NCBI RefSeq assembly: GCF_042186555.1
Contig: NC_133332.1
Coordinates: forward strand, 124,963,875 to 125,027,874
Direction: 5' to 3'
Origin: Aquarana catesbeiana
Lineage: Eukaryota; Chordata; Amphibia; Anura; Ranidae
Length of the DNA: 64,000 bases
Positions 1 through 11,111 of the stretch are shown one piece after another. The position numbers and the translations under genes were made by a program. The notes beneath the pieces were generated by a model. The model ran no database searches. It was not told the DNA's origin and saw nothing but the letters and a program-made list of their open reading frames with translations. Within the stretch, counting starts at the first letter, position 1. Each line of letters starts with the position of its first letter.

Positions 1-107
1 ACCATACCATATCTATACAGCATGCAGGTTAACTGGGGCTGTCGTTAAGTACAAAGTCACTCTTAAAGGGCCCAATGATAGCAGAAGAATCAGAATCAGA
101 TCAGAAT

Positions 108-368
108 GAACTGGCTGAGATTCGAACTATGTATGAATGTACCAAGTTGATTGATTGATCAACTTGGGTACAACCAGCTAGTCAGATTTTACCTGCAATT
201 ATTGCTAGCGGCTGCTATAGTCGCTAGCAATAATCACTGTCCTCCCCCAGGTGGGGACAGTGGCTTTCCTTGCCATCTTCTGCCCCCCACCTGCTGGGAG
301 AAGACAATGGCCCAGCAGGAGGGATTCTGGGATTCCCGCATCAAGACTGTCTGTGTTGATTGGGTAAT
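108..368. repeat. Dispersed repeat, copy 1 (palindrome-bearing)
   Basis: This shares with 48665..48885 the phrases GGCTGAGATT(C/T)GAACT, a palindrome centred on GATTGATTGATC, GGGTACAACCAG, AGAAGACAAT and CAAGACTGT, in the same order. Copy 1 has the palindrome at 142..167 with outer half CCAAGTTGAT. The two copies differ by substitutions and indels, so it is an interspersed repeat. I cannot name the family. Confidence 0.6.
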
Positions 369-1396
369 CGATCAAGATTCTTTCAGAAAGAAATTCACTC
401 TGTGTAATGCTGACCTAATGGAGCCAAGACATAAAATCAAAGCTGGAAATGTACATATCTTAATTACAGAAAGTGACATATATTTTTTGAGACCATAGAG
501 AGGGGGAGAGATTCCAATAAGGAAGTGACTGCTCTGGCCTTCAACATAATGGAGGCGTCCAGCAAGAAGAAACAAGAGCAATGCTGGATGCAATTTACAA
601 CATTACTTTTGGTAGCATAATTATTCATGAAATCTACACTCTTTTGTTAAATAACGTTAATTGTTATGAAACGGTTATGATAAACTCCTCTTCCAGATGG
701 CAGTGGTGGTGCTTGGCAATTCAATATTCAACCACTGCTTCTATCACTTGGAGATGAGAAAGGACTCTTGTCCCTCCTTGTGTAATCTCCAACTAGAATC
801 AACTTGGAGACTTGGTGTCCTCATGTCCAGCAGAACATTTATTACTGTGAAAGCAAAGGGATGGTGAGTATAAACTGCTGCATGAGCTGGATTTAAAGTG
901 AACCTGTAGTTTTGCCCTGCATGTAATTACAGACCCGTTTCCCCTTAGTTTTTCATGTTCTATCATTCTGCCATCACTGCAGTTTCTTCATTTTCTGTCC
1001 TTGAGCCTGCAATCACACCTGAACAGAGCACATTTCTAGTGATTTTCATGTTGTTGCGAATGTAAATGTGTGTTTTTAAAGCATATTACAAGCTTTGTGC
1101 AACAGTTTTTTCACATTTATCAAGCTTCAGTTATTTGTTTCCTGGGCTGCGCAAGGATAGAAATACAGTTCTAGAGGTGAAAAGTAGTTTTTTCAAGTGC
1201 AAAAACATGCACAAAACTGCCTATATTGTGTGTTTTCAGGAGTTGTGATTGAAGTCTATAGGGGCAAAACCGTCTGATTATGTAAAAAAAAAATAGCTTA
1301 TGTACTGCTTTGAGCGCAGGACATTGAGCTTAAAGTGACTGGGTGTTGAAATGTGAACAGGCGCAATACTAATGAGATTCTGCATGTTCATGTATT
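369..1396. other. No gene seen
   Basis: AT-rich intronic sequence. No termini, ORFs with family resemblance or RNA genes were recognised. Confidence 0.6.
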
Positions 1397-1398
1397 TA

Positions 1399-3002
1399 CA
1401 CTGAGCAAAATTATAAACACAACACTTTTGTGTTTGCCCCTATTTATCATAAGCTGAACTCAAAGATCTACACAAAAGGCCTATTTCTCTCAATTATTGT
1501 TCACAAATCTGTCTAAATCTGTGTTAGTGAGCACTTCTCCTTTGCCGCGTTAATCCAACCACCTCACAGGTGTGGCATATCAAGATGCTGATTAGACAGC
1601 ATGATTATTGCACAGGTGTGCCTTAGGCTGGCCACAATAAAAGGCCACTCCAAAATGTTCAGTTTTATTACACAGCACAATGCCACAGATGTTGCAAGTT
1701 TTAAGAGAGCGTGAAATTGGCATGCTGGCTGCAGGAATGTCCACCAGAGCTGTCGCCCTTGAATTAAATGTTAATTTCTCTACCATAAGCCTTCTCCAAA
1801 GGCGTTTCAGAGAATTTGGCAGTATGTCCAAATGGCCTCACAACCGCAAACCACATGTAAGCACACCAGCCCAGGACCTCCACATCTAGCGTCTTCACCT
1901 CCAAGCTCGTCTGAGACCAGACACCCGGACAGCTGCTGCAACAATCGGTTTGCATAACCAAAGAATTTCTGCACGAACTGTCAGAAACTGTCTCAGGGAA
2001 GCTCATCTGCATGCTTGTCATCCTCATAGGGGTCTCGACCTGACTGCAGTTCATCATCGTAACTGACTTGAGTGGGCAAATGCTCACATTTGATGGCGTC
2101 TATGGAGAGATGTTCTCTTCATGGATGTTTCCTGGTTTTCACTGTACAGGGCAGATGGCAGACAGTGTGTATGGCGTCATGTGGGTGAGCAGTTTGCTGA
2201 TGTCAATGTTATGGATCAAGTGGCCCATGGTGGCAGTGGGTTATAGTATGGGCAGGCATATACTATGGACAACGAACACAGGTGCATTTTATTGATGGCA
2301 TTTTGAATGCACAGAGATACCGTGACGAGATCCTGAGGCCCATTTTTGTGCCATTCATCCACGACCATTACCTTATGTTGCAGCATGATAATGCACAACC
2401 CCATGTTGCAAGGATCTGTACACAATTCCTGGAAGCTGAAAATATCCCAGTTCTTGCATGGCCAGCATACTCATCGGACATGTCACACATTGAGCATGTT
2501 TGGGATGCTCTGGATCGGTGTATACGCCAGCGTGTTCCAGTTCCTGCCAATATCCAGCAACTTCGCTCAGTCATTGAGGAGGAATGGACCAACATTCCAC
2601 AGGCCACAATCAACCTGATCAACTCTATGCGAAGGAGATGTACTGCAATGCGTGAGGCAAATGGTGGTCACACCAGATACTGACTGGTTTTCGGACCACA
2701 CTACCCCCCCCCAATACAGTAAAACTGCACATTTTAGAATGGCCTTTTATTGTGGCCAGCCTAAGGCACACCTGTGCAATATCCATGCTGTCTAGTCAGC
2801 ATCTTGATATGCGACCTGTGAGGTGGATGGATTATCTCAGCAAAGGAGAAGTGCTCACTAACACAGATTTAGACAGATTTGTGAACAATATTTGAGAGAA
2901 ATAGGTCTTTTATGTACATAGAAAAAGTCATAGATCTTTGAGTTCAGCTCATGAGAAATAGGGGCAAACACAAAAGTGTTGCGTTTATAATTTTGTTCAG
3001 TG
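1399..3002 (+). mobile_element. Tc1/mariner element A (Tc1 family, long TIRs)
   Basis: A 1,604-bp element flanked by TA (1397-1398 and 3003-3004). The ends are CACTGAGCAAAATTATAAAC and its inverted partner, which rewrites as CACTGAACAAAATTATAAAC. The inverted repeats are unusually long: about 280 bp at each end match with scattered changes, for example GGCCACAATAAAAGGCC near 1630 and its mirror near 2740. The body holds a dead plus-strand transposase. This is a well-known family in fish and amphibians. Confidence 0.93.
1680..2683 (+). pseudogene. Tc1 element A transposase (degenerate)
   Basis: DNA cut-and-paste transposase relic. The N-terminal helix-turn-helix reads MPQMLQVLREREIGMLAAGM and stops early after PAQDLHI (1889). 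Downstream frames keep FMDVSWFSLYRADG (first catalytic Asp region), LQHDNAQPHVARICTQFL (second Asp) and SSDMSHIEHVW (Glu), with 34 residues between the second Asp and Glu, i.e. DD34E. It ends NGGHTRY. At least one nonsense codon and several frameshifts separate these pieces, so it is inactive. Confidence 0.9.
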
Positions 3003-3004
3003 TA

Positions 3005-4130
3005 TTATACACTAGATAATTGGCATGTGTTGCTTTGTTTTATCTGCTGGGAGTATTTTATGTCACATTTTAATGACAGCACTCTGCAAATCTATTTGTT
3101 GTATCACATTTCTACATTTCCAACATTTGTTTATTTTGTTGTTTTTTTTTTTCTCATTTGATAATTCAAACCCATGTCAGACAAGTCCATTTTAATCTTT
3201 AACTTATTATAAGCTATATATATAATTTTTTTTGTTTTTGTTTTTTGTTTTTTCAATAACTTTTATTTATGCTACGTAGTTATCATGCTGTTTTTTTTAT
3301 GCATACACACTAATTAAAATAATTTTATCAAATTCTTTTATTTTTTTATTCTATCTGAACAAAATATGCACATAATTGTTTTAACCATAGATACACATAT
3401 TCAGTTTGACAGATCATGAGTAGCTTATCAACAAATTTATTTGGTCTTTTGCATGATTAGTGTTACTAAATGTCTGTTACAACAATAAATAATGTACATA
3501 GCTTCACTGATAACATTTAAATTACACACTGGTTGTCAGTATACTGTATGTTGATTTGTATACATAGAAGTCTTGTTTTATTTTATAGCCCTCATCAAGA
3601 AGCTGCATGACATTTGGAAAGCATAGTCTCAGAATTCCTCTGTTCACAGCAAAACATTTGTAATTTTATTTGAAACAATGGATAAAACATATTTGTTTAA
3701 AAATATTCAGGCCTGTATGTATTATGAGGCAAAAAACAGGTATATCATGAAAACAATATCTGGCATCTAAACGTTACGAATACATGCAATTAAAGATTTT
3801 AACCAAACAAACACCCAACGTGTTTCAGTATCTTCTTTCTTCAGGGGTGTATCCATACATAGGAATGCAGTAAGTATTTAAAACAAAATGCCAGTTTTTA
3901 TACAGTATATCACTGAAGTTGCATCAAAATGTAAAATGTCCTGCTTCTGGATATCATTCCCCAACGGGGCCAGGAGGCAAGCCAGGATCCAGGTAACAGG
4001 GTACCCGCCAATGAAGGCTACTAGAGCCAGAAAACAGTCCACCCGGAGGTTAATCCACAGCTTGCAGGGATCACTGTGATTAACAAAGATTATATCCATG
4101 CCATAAAGAAAAGGGCATACGGTTCCTCAT
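3005..4130. other. AT-rich intron with one hammerhead-like motif
   Basis: The stretch 3005..3800 is AT-rich with T-runs and no recognisable element. The segment around 3590..4100 resembles Penelope-like terminal sequence by its hammerhead-like core at 3811..3850, but no ends were found. Confidence 0.4.
3811..3850 (-). ncRNA. Hammerhead-ribozyme-like motif 1
   Basis: The minus strand reads ACACCC-CTGAAGA-hairpin-GAAAC-AC-GTT-GGGTGT. The outer arms ACACCC and GGGTGT pair perfectly over 6 bp (stem I). The inner stem II is poor (2 bp), so this copy is probably decayed. The cleavage-triplet position is GTT, a permitted NUH. The core matches the other motifs in this window. Confidence 0.45.
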
Positions 4131-4650
4131 GAAAGGAGCAGGAATTTGCTCCATGTGTTCTCGCTGCAGAATGGGAGGAAAAAGGACTTCAGTCTCCTCC
4201 TCCTCTTCTCCATACCATGGGGGGGGGGGGGGGTTGTAGTCCACGAAGATAACAGGGACAGGGAGTACAGGAAATTTTCAGCTCCTAAAATTTTCAACCA
4301 GATGAACAGCTATTTTTTGCACATGCTGAACACATATAATAAAATTTTGCAGGTGAAAAAATGTGCATTTATTATTGTTTCTGGAGCCTCTAAAGCATTG
4401 CACCAGCAATCAGCAGATCTGGTGCCATGCAGGTCTCCTGCAAACCTGTCAGTGTATCTGTGTGCCTGTACATTGTAGGGGCAAGCAGATACAATCTGAC
4501 AGGAAGACTCAATAAACTACCACAGCACTCCACAGCGTTGTGGTAGTTAATTGAAAACTGCAAGCCATCAGCCACAAAGGCTGTCGGGACTTGTAGTTTT
4601 CCATTCTCAGAGGACTGTGAATGAGTGAGGTGGCCAGGCAGGCAGAGCGT
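4131..4650. repeat. Unassigned interspersed repeat(s)
   Basis: This contains a G-run (about 4220..4234), an internal inverted repeat (CACAGCGTTGTGG near 4531) and text of the kind often dispersed in frog genomes. No second copy occurs in the window and no ends were defined, so this is a weak call. The next 440 bp (to 5088) shows nothing recognisable. Confidence 0.3.
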
Positions 4651-5091
4651 TTTTTTTTAAAAGCTATCGGAGGGGAGAAGACCCTCGCTAGTTGTCAGAG
4701 CGGGGAATTGGGGGGAATGGGGGCTGGTCTGTTCTTAACATGTTACATTACATCCTGAATATGGGTGTAACATGTTACAAATAGTGAAGGAGCAAATAAC
4801 AGAAATGTATTGTTAGAGCTTACATACACTTTAAACTTTAAAGTCATCTTTCACTACCCTGTCCATAGCGTGACAACGCTGATGCACAATTTTACTAAAA
4901 AGCAAATAGTGTTGTCAACAGTATCAACATGTAATAAAACTATATTATGCTGGGCTCAGAAAAACAAAACTGCTGTTTTTCCAAGAAAAGTAAGTTTCCA
5001 TATTTGCCCATCGTTCCACTTTAAGATCCAACTCTGGTCTACTCAAATTCACCCTACTTAATTCTGCTTACATAATCCACCCCAACTTTAA

Positions 5092-5495
5092 GACCCCTTT
5101 CACACTGAGGCGCTTTACAGGCGCTATAGCACTAAAAATAGCGCCTGTAAAGCACCTCTCCTGTCACTCCAATGTAAAAAGCCTAAAGGCTTTCACACTG
5201 GAGCGGTGCGCTAGCAGGAAGATAAAAAAAGTCCTGCTAGCAGGACTTTTTTTCACTTTAGGAGTGTATACACCGCTTTTTCACTTTTTCACTTTAGGAG
5301 TATTTACACTGCTCCTAAAGTGCTCCTGCCTATTGAAACCAATGGGCAACGCTGCCGAAGTGCTGGCAAAGCGTCGCTTTTAACCCTTTTTTGGCTGATT
5401 GCTAGAAGTAAAAGCACATTGATAGTGGCCGAAAAGTGCAGCTAAAACAGTGGTAAAGCGCCGCTAAAAATATCGCTGTGAGTGTGAAAGTGCCC
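5092..5495. mobile_element. PIF/Harbinger-like MITE 1 (404 bp)
   Basis: Flanked by direct TAA (5089-5091, 5496-5498), the 3-bp TWA target typical of PIF/Harbinger. The ends are GACCCCTTTCACACT and, inverted, GGGCACTTTCACACT. The interior is rich in inverted repeats (for example ACAGGCGCTATAGC...GCGCCTGTAAAG and CTAGCAGGA...TCCTGCTAG) and has no ORF. It shares architecture and TTCACACT ends with other MITEs here. Confidence 0.8.
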
Positions 5496-5498
5496 TAA

Positions 5499-7006
5499 AT
5501 TACAACACTTTGAGGCTGGAATATAATGAAAATACCGCTTCTGCTATAATCAAGACTGTCGGAAGGCACATATCCTTGCATTTGGACCTTGTGCAAGCTT
5601 TTAGTTGGCAGATGTGTATTCACCAAAAATGTTAGAAAGGAACAAGGATTACACTCTAGTTCTATTATCTAAAACAAAGTGAAAAAAAAACATAAAACAG
5701 AATAAAAAATGACTCTCTTAAAATCTTGTAAATCCTCAAACAGCCTCTAGAGAACCTACAGATGCTAAGTAATCTTTATTAAGAATTTACACTGTAGAAT
5801 AGCAATAAAATGCAAACATTTCCAAAGTGCGCACATTTAAAATGCTGTTTCAAATGAACCCGTCTCTCCATTTGGCTGAGCTTCATGCAGTTAATAAGGA
5901 TATTGGAGAGAGAGATAAAACCCGCTACAGTGCATGTCTCAGCTAGTACAAGAACATCAATTATCATAACTCATTAGAGCATTGTGGGTGCCTGGGAAAT
6001 GGTTTCATACAGTGCAGAAAGTATATTAACACTGGGATACACCATTCTGGCTACAGAATTAGGCATTAAACATAAGATTTAGGTTTAAACTGGGATCTAT
6101 ATTTAGATTCTCTTAAAAAAAACTTGGGTATTGTGGACGTGGAATAATTGTATTTATATTCCTCTGCTCCCAGATTGTTTGGCTTTTGCGCTAGGTGTAG
6201 GTAATCCATTGGCAAACATTTATAGAGTACAATTGGAAAAACACCTTTGTTCCTCTATTTATCTCAGATTCCTGTTTGTTGTTTTAGCTTCTAAAAAGTA
6301 TACCAGCCAATGAAATATCAAAATGTAAAAAGAGTCATTTTGTCAACTGCACATAGACAGAAATAAATGGTTTGTTCTTGTCTCCAGAGAAAGGCTGAGA
6401 GCAACAGAAAATCAGCATGAGTTGGAACCACATCAAGACATTTATACCTCAGTTAGGGCCAACGACAGCAGAATCAGTTTCCAGGACACAATGTCCATCG
6501 GTGAAAATGACAAACAAAATCAACAAAATTGTATTCAGAGGTGAACACTGGTAGCTTTCATTATCAACTGGCTATCTTTTTTGGGGATATACCAGTAATG
6601 ATTCCCTTCCACTGACTGACTTCCTATTTCCATTATTGTATTTAATTCTGATCATACATGCAATTGGTTGATATAACAAAAGTTTTAGTGAAAGAATAAT
6701 ATCTTTCAGATGAATGCATAATACACTTTGAAAAGGAGCAATCATCGTTCCTGATGCAAAATAGAATACATTTTTTTCTTCTCCTTTGTGTAGAAAGATT
6801 GTTTTTGAGAGCAAGAGAATTTAAAATGAGTGAACATTTATGTTAATGCGTATTAACAGCTTCAATCCTTTTGTTTGATTGAATGGTCTGCCTGCCATTT
6901 TCTTCTGCATTTGGTACATATACAAAAGATCTCTAGCTCTGTGCAAGTCTGGGTCTCTCATAAGTTGTGAGTAACCTCCAAAAAATTCAGTGTACCTATT
7001 CCTTTA
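5499..7006. other. No gene seen
   Basis: Intronic sequence with short ORFs only. No recognisable termini, RNA genes or protein similarity. Confidence 0.6.
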
Positions 7007-7366
7007 TACACTATATTGTCAAAAAGTATTGGGACACCTGCTTAATGGAGAGAAAGAAAAAATGCAGCGCTAAAGAGAAAGTATCAAGCATTAATACGTG
7101 ATATTCAATGTCTCAAAGTACGTGTGATTGTATGTGTGTGAAAAATATGTAAATCTAAGAACCGGAATATGTTAAGGGTTTGACCTCCAAAGCATCCGTT
7201 TAGGATGTACACCTTTAACTAAAACCTATATGTATAAATAGGACCATATATCTAAACAGAGTAAGTATATGTTAGTTATCCACGGATTAACGTGAATGTT
7301 CATGCATATAGAAGTCCATTAAATATCAGGTAAGTACAAAAATGTTGGTACACCCTGGAGGGGAAA

Positions 7367-8000
7367 TAAGATATTCAAGTGTTGATAGTAGATCCACCAC
7401 TGTATTTAAAAATGGGAGGGGGCTTACCAGAACACGTGGACACAGATGGGTATACACTCACTGTGTCAATTAAGCTTGTATAGCTGTAGATTCCTGGAGA
7501 TGGAGTGGGAGTGGCCACAATGCTTGTAGAAGGTATATACGGTGGAGGCAAGTCCAATCAGGTGTCACCAGCGTATAAGGGAAAAACATGAAAGTACATA
7601 GCGTGATACTGCGTAAATAGCCATGAGGCAAATATTAGCACAGATGATTGTGTGTAAACAGATCCATAAGTTGACCAGTATGATGTAAAAAATATCTATA
7701 TCAAACACCCAGAAGTGTAAGTGGCATAATATTCAAGTGTTGATAGCAGATCCACCACCATAAGGACAAATGGGGGGCTTACCAGAGCAAATGGACACGG
7801 ATGGGTATACACCCACTGTGTCTATTAAGCTTGTATAGCTGTAGATCCCTGGAGATGGAATGAAGGTAGCCAAGGTACTTGTGGAGGGTATATATGATGA
7901 GGACAAATCCAATCAAGTATCCACAGCATATAAAGAAAAAGTATAAAGGCACATAGCGTGATACTGTATAAAAAGCTATGAAGCGTATTTATTAAAATTA
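7367..8000 (-). repeat. Tandem direct repeats in Penelope-like 3' region
   Basis: About 7367..7650 and 7722..8000 are two diverged copies. Both contain TATTCAAGTGTTGATAG(T/C)AG, ATTAAGCTTGTATAGCTGTA, CTGGAGATGGA and CATAGCGTGATACTG in the same order, offset by about 355 bp. Confidence 0.8.
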
Positions 8001-8080
8001 AAACACTCACATTTGTGAAGATAAAATACAGCGCTGAGAGAGAATAAAATGGCAGTGTGGTGGTGTCAGCAAGCGGTACT

Positions 8081-8109
8081 GACGCGTTTCGTCCTACCGG
8101 ACATCATCT
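8081..8109 (-). ncRNA. Hammerhead-ribozyme-like motif 2 (in Penelope-like element A)
   Basis: The minus strand reads AGATGA-T-GTCC-GGTA-GGAC-GAAAC-GC-GTC. Stem II (GTCC/GGAC) is perfect and the triplet is GTC, the best hammerhead cleavage triplet. The core begins A instead of C, and an unpaired T precedes stem II. It lies downstream of the endonuclease on the same strand, where the 3' flanking repeat of a Penelope-like element would be. Minimal hammerheads in such repeats are published; activity here is unknown. Confidence 0.6.
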
Positions 8110-8803
8110 GGGTTGCTGCACCACTCCCTACACTGCACCTTATATATGGTGAGTGACCCCTATGTTCCAATGTGGCTCCAATCTGTACCGCTGAGAATAC
8201 CACGCCACTTCCGGGTATCGGAAAGATGGTGCCGTTCTCGTGCGTTGCAAGCCTCGTTGTGAGAGAGAGGGTGGAATGCAAATATGTGTGTCGCCGTGGC
8301 AACAAATCGCGTGTATCTCTTGCTTATAGATATGCCGCTGCCGGAATAGGAACGAGGCCCGTGCACCGCTCCGAGTTGTGATGACGTCATGACGCCTCGT
8401 ATCAGGCCTCGTTCTGGTTAGCTAATGGACTGCACAAGGAGGAAATATAATAATCTCACCTTAATAACACATAACTAATCTGTTAAAAGAAGGAAATGCA
8501 ATCCTTGATATGAATTCAATACAAAATCTTGATATGGGACTTATAAAGGTGGATATTATAATATCACAGTCCTAATAGTGAAAAAACAAAAAATCTATTT
8601 TAAGGAGCCACAGTTTCCCAAGGGGATCAAAGGTCGTACATCAAAACAAAGGTATACATTGTCAATATTCTGGGTGAAATAAGAATACAATGGTCATTAT
8701 AACATGACTTAATATGATATTGATATTTCTCAATGAAAGAAGGGAAAAATATGAACATGTTTTGCAGTGGTATATGAAGAAACAAGGGAAAAGGCACCAT
8801 GTT

Positions 8804-9265
8804 CTATGATTGGTTAATAAAGGCATTAATATCCCATTCAACGTTAAGCCCCAGTGGTTTATGGGACTGAATTTCCAATATCCAATACGTTTCTAATTGG
8901 GATACCCCACGAGTTGTCGCCCCTCCTCACCAGGGGGGGACATATCTGTCTATAATGAGAAATTGTGATCCGGAGGGGTCTCGATTGTGATACTGTCGGT
9001 AATGTCTGGGAACAGTGTGCTTGGTATCCCCACCTAAGATCTTAGCCACATGTTCACCAACCCGTGTGGAGAAAGTCCTAGTGGTGCGGCCCACATAGTG
9101 CTTTCCACACGGACAGGTGATAAGATAAACCACATTTTTAGTTGTACAGGTACAAAACCTCTTAATTGGATATATTTTATTAGTTACATTGGACTTAAAC
9201 TCTAGAGTTTTGTGCCTGCCACTGATGTTATAGTGGCACACAGTACATTTTTGTACATGGAAAAT
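8804..9265 (-). pseudogene. Penelope-like element GIY-YIG endonuclease domain (C-terminal fragment)
   Basis: The C-terminal nuclease of Penelope-like elements nicks target DNA for cDNA priming. Visible are QKCTVCHYNISGR, the Cys-containing VVYLITCPCGKHYVGRT (the GIY and YIG strands), the Arg-bearing TRTFSTRVGEH, and H..H motifs in GDTKHTVPRHYRQYHNRDPS. A frameshift at about 8928 follows RYVPP. In the new frame the protein goes on as GVSQLETYWILEIQSHKPLG, supplying the catalytic Glu, and ends NQS-stop at 8804. Cut off at 9265 by the insertion end. Family assignment is firm; it is not functional. Confidence 0.88.
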
Positions 9266-9302
9266 ACCTGCTTAATGGCATCTCAGACTTAGTCCAAATG
9301 GT

Positions 9303-9674
9303 TCAATATCGAGTTGGCCCAGCCTTTGCAGGTATAACAGCTTCAACTCTTCTGGGAAGGCTGTCCACAGGGTTTAGGAGTGGATCTATGGAAATGTTTG
9401 ACCATTCTTCCAGAAGCACATTTGTAAGATCAGGCACTGATGTTGGAAAAGAAGGCCTGGCTCTCAGTCTCCTCTCTTATTCATCCCAAAGGTGTTCTAT
9501 CGGGTTGAGATCAGGACTCTGTGCAGACCAGTCAAGTTCCTTCACCCCAAACTCGCTCATCCATGTCTTTATGGACCTTTCTTTGTGTACTGGTGCGCAG
9601 TCATGTTGGTACAGGAAGGGGCCATCCCCAAACTGTTCCCACAAAGTTGGGAGCATGAAATTGTCCAAAATGTC
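9303..9674 (-). pseudogene. Tc1 element B1 transposase C-terminal half
   Basis: Minus strand: MDNFMLPTLWEQFGDGPFLY, QHDCAPVHKERSIKTWMSEF and QSPDLNPIEHLWDE, then a stop where the family has Leu, then ERRLRAR and onward to GPTRY-stop at 9303. The catalytic Asp (QHDCAP) and Glu (NPIEHLW) are present. The DNA-binding half is absent from the element. One substitution makes the nonsense codon. Confidence 0.85.
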
Positions 9675-9810
9675 TTAGTATGCTGACGTCTTAAGAGTTC
9701 CCTTCACTGGAACTAAGGGGCCAAGCCCAACCCCTGAAAAACAACCCCACACCATAATTCCCCCTCCATCAAATAATTTGGACCAGTGCACAAAGCAAGG
9801 TCCATAAAGA

Positions 9811-9880
9811 CATGGATGAGTGAGTTTGGGGTGGAGGGACTTAACTGGCCTGCCCTCCACCCCAAACTCACTCATCCATG
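9811..9880. repeat. Perfect 28-bp hairpin in Tc1 element B1
   Basis: The left arm (9811..9838, beginning CATGGATGAGTGAGTTTGGG) and right arm (9853..9880) are exact reverse complements around a 14-base loop. The left arm is ordinary element sequence; the right arm replaces what the family normally has there. Confidence 0.95.
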
Positions 9881-10025
9881 TATTTACAGACTTCCTAGAA
9901 GAGTTGCTATAGGTGCAAAGGGTGGGCCAATTCAATATTGAACCCTACAGACTAAGACTGGGATGCCATTAAAGTTCATATGTGTGTAAAGGCAGGTGTC
10001 CCAATACTTTTGACAATATAGTGTA

Positions 10026-10680
10026 TATCCAAGTGAGACAGTACCACCCATACAGCAAGACCATAATTTACACAGGTGCCTTGGCAGGTGATTTCCACAT
10101 ATCCACAGTTAGGTCACATTTGCTAGCTAGTAGGACTAAATATTGTGGGGTTTTGTATTAAAGGAGCTCTATGTTCACAGCATTTACTTTCATTTACTAA
10201 CATCAGCATTTATTAGCAATACAAACAATAGTTATTTTTGATAATCCAATAGTTTATGAGAAAAATCTCCTTGTTGTGAGTTGCTGCCTGTCTGCTGGCC
10301 ATCTCTTTCCACAACTTTCTGGATTCCCTGCATGCTTTGCAGTTTCTCCTTTACTCATTCTTTTGGATTACTTTTGATTTTGAATTCTAAAGATTATATA
10401 TCCCATGGTATCCTGCTGCATTCAAGCAGTGATTCCTGTACTGACTCCGCCTCCTGGAACTCCTTCTCTTAGCACCTCTGTAGTTCAGAATGCAGGCTCC
10501 GTGATTTCTGTGACACATTGGTGCCTATTTACAGTGCATAGGGACTATGTGTCACAGAATTCAAGGTAGTAAATGTGTGGAATTCTTCAAAAAGTACATT
10601 TTCAACCTTTAAGATCATTCATATTAGTAGGATAGAAATAGTTCAAATTAATGTGAAAATGAGTATGACCATAGATACAT
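10026..10680. other. No gene seen
   Basis: Intronic sequence. Nothing recognisable. Confidence 0.6.
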
Positions 10681-10683
10681 TTA

Positions 10684-11104
10684 GAGCCCTTGCACACTGG
10701 GGCGGGGAGCGGCGTCGGCGGTAAAACGCCGCTATTATTAGCGGCGTTTTACCGTCGGTATGCGGCCGCTAGCGGGGCGGTTTTACCCCCTGCTAGCGGC
10801 CGAGAAAGGGTTAAATACCACCGCAGAGCGCCTCTGCAGAGGCGCTTTGCCGGCGGTATAGCCGCGCCGTCCCACTGATTTCAATGGGCAGGAGCGGTAA
10901 AGGAGCGGTATACACACCGCTCCTTCACCGCTCCGAAGATGCTGCTGGCAGGACTTTTTTTACCGTCCTGCCAGCGCATCGCTCCAGTGTGCAAGCCCTC
11001 GGGGCTTTCACACTGGAATGAAAGCAGCGGCACTTTCGGGGCGGTTTGCAGGCGCTATTATTAGCGCAATAGCGCCTGCAAACCGCCCCAGTGTGCAAGG
11101 GCTC
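10684..11104. mobile_element. PIF/Harbinger-like MITE 2 (421 bp, GC-rich)
   Basis: TTA target duplications (10681-10683, 11105-11107) flank perfect 22-bp inverted ends beginning GAGCCCTTGCACACTGGGGC. Internally there are nested inverted repeats with strings of GGCGGTAAAA/TTTTACCGCC type and a strong CpG enrichment. No ORF. The perfect ends suggest a relatively recent insertion. Confidence 0.88.
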
Positions 11105-11111
11105 TTAAGTA

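Larger units (their letters stand above)
7049..9265 (-). mobile_element. Penelope-like retroelement A, 5'-truncated
   Basis: This 2,217-bp insert sits inside Tc1 element B1 with an exact 13-bp target-site duplication ACCTGCTTAATGG (7036-7048 and 9266-9278). On its sense (minus) strand the order is: end of a GIY-YIG endonuclease ORF (9265 to 8804), a GC-rich region (about 8400 to 8160), a hammerhead-like motif (8109 to 8081), two roughly 280-bp direct repeats about 355 bp apart (about 8000..7722 and 7650..7367), and a 3' end through TAGCGCTGCATTTTTTC. There is no reverse transcriptase; it was lost by 5' truncation. Confidence 0.88.
7009..10023. mobile_element. Tc1/mariner element B1, foldback type, split by a retroelement
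   Basis: The ends CACTATATTGTCAAAAAGTA (7009) and the inverted partner ending ...GACAATATAGTG (10023) are flanked by TA (7007-7008, 10024-10025). After subtracting the nested Penelope-like insert and one TSD copy, about 0.8 kb remains. The element is a foldback. Its left half carries the 3' end of a transposase gene on the minus strand, and its right half carries part of the same coding text on the plus strand. It has no N-terminal half and is non-autonomous. A sister copy is at 62130. Confidence 0.88.
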
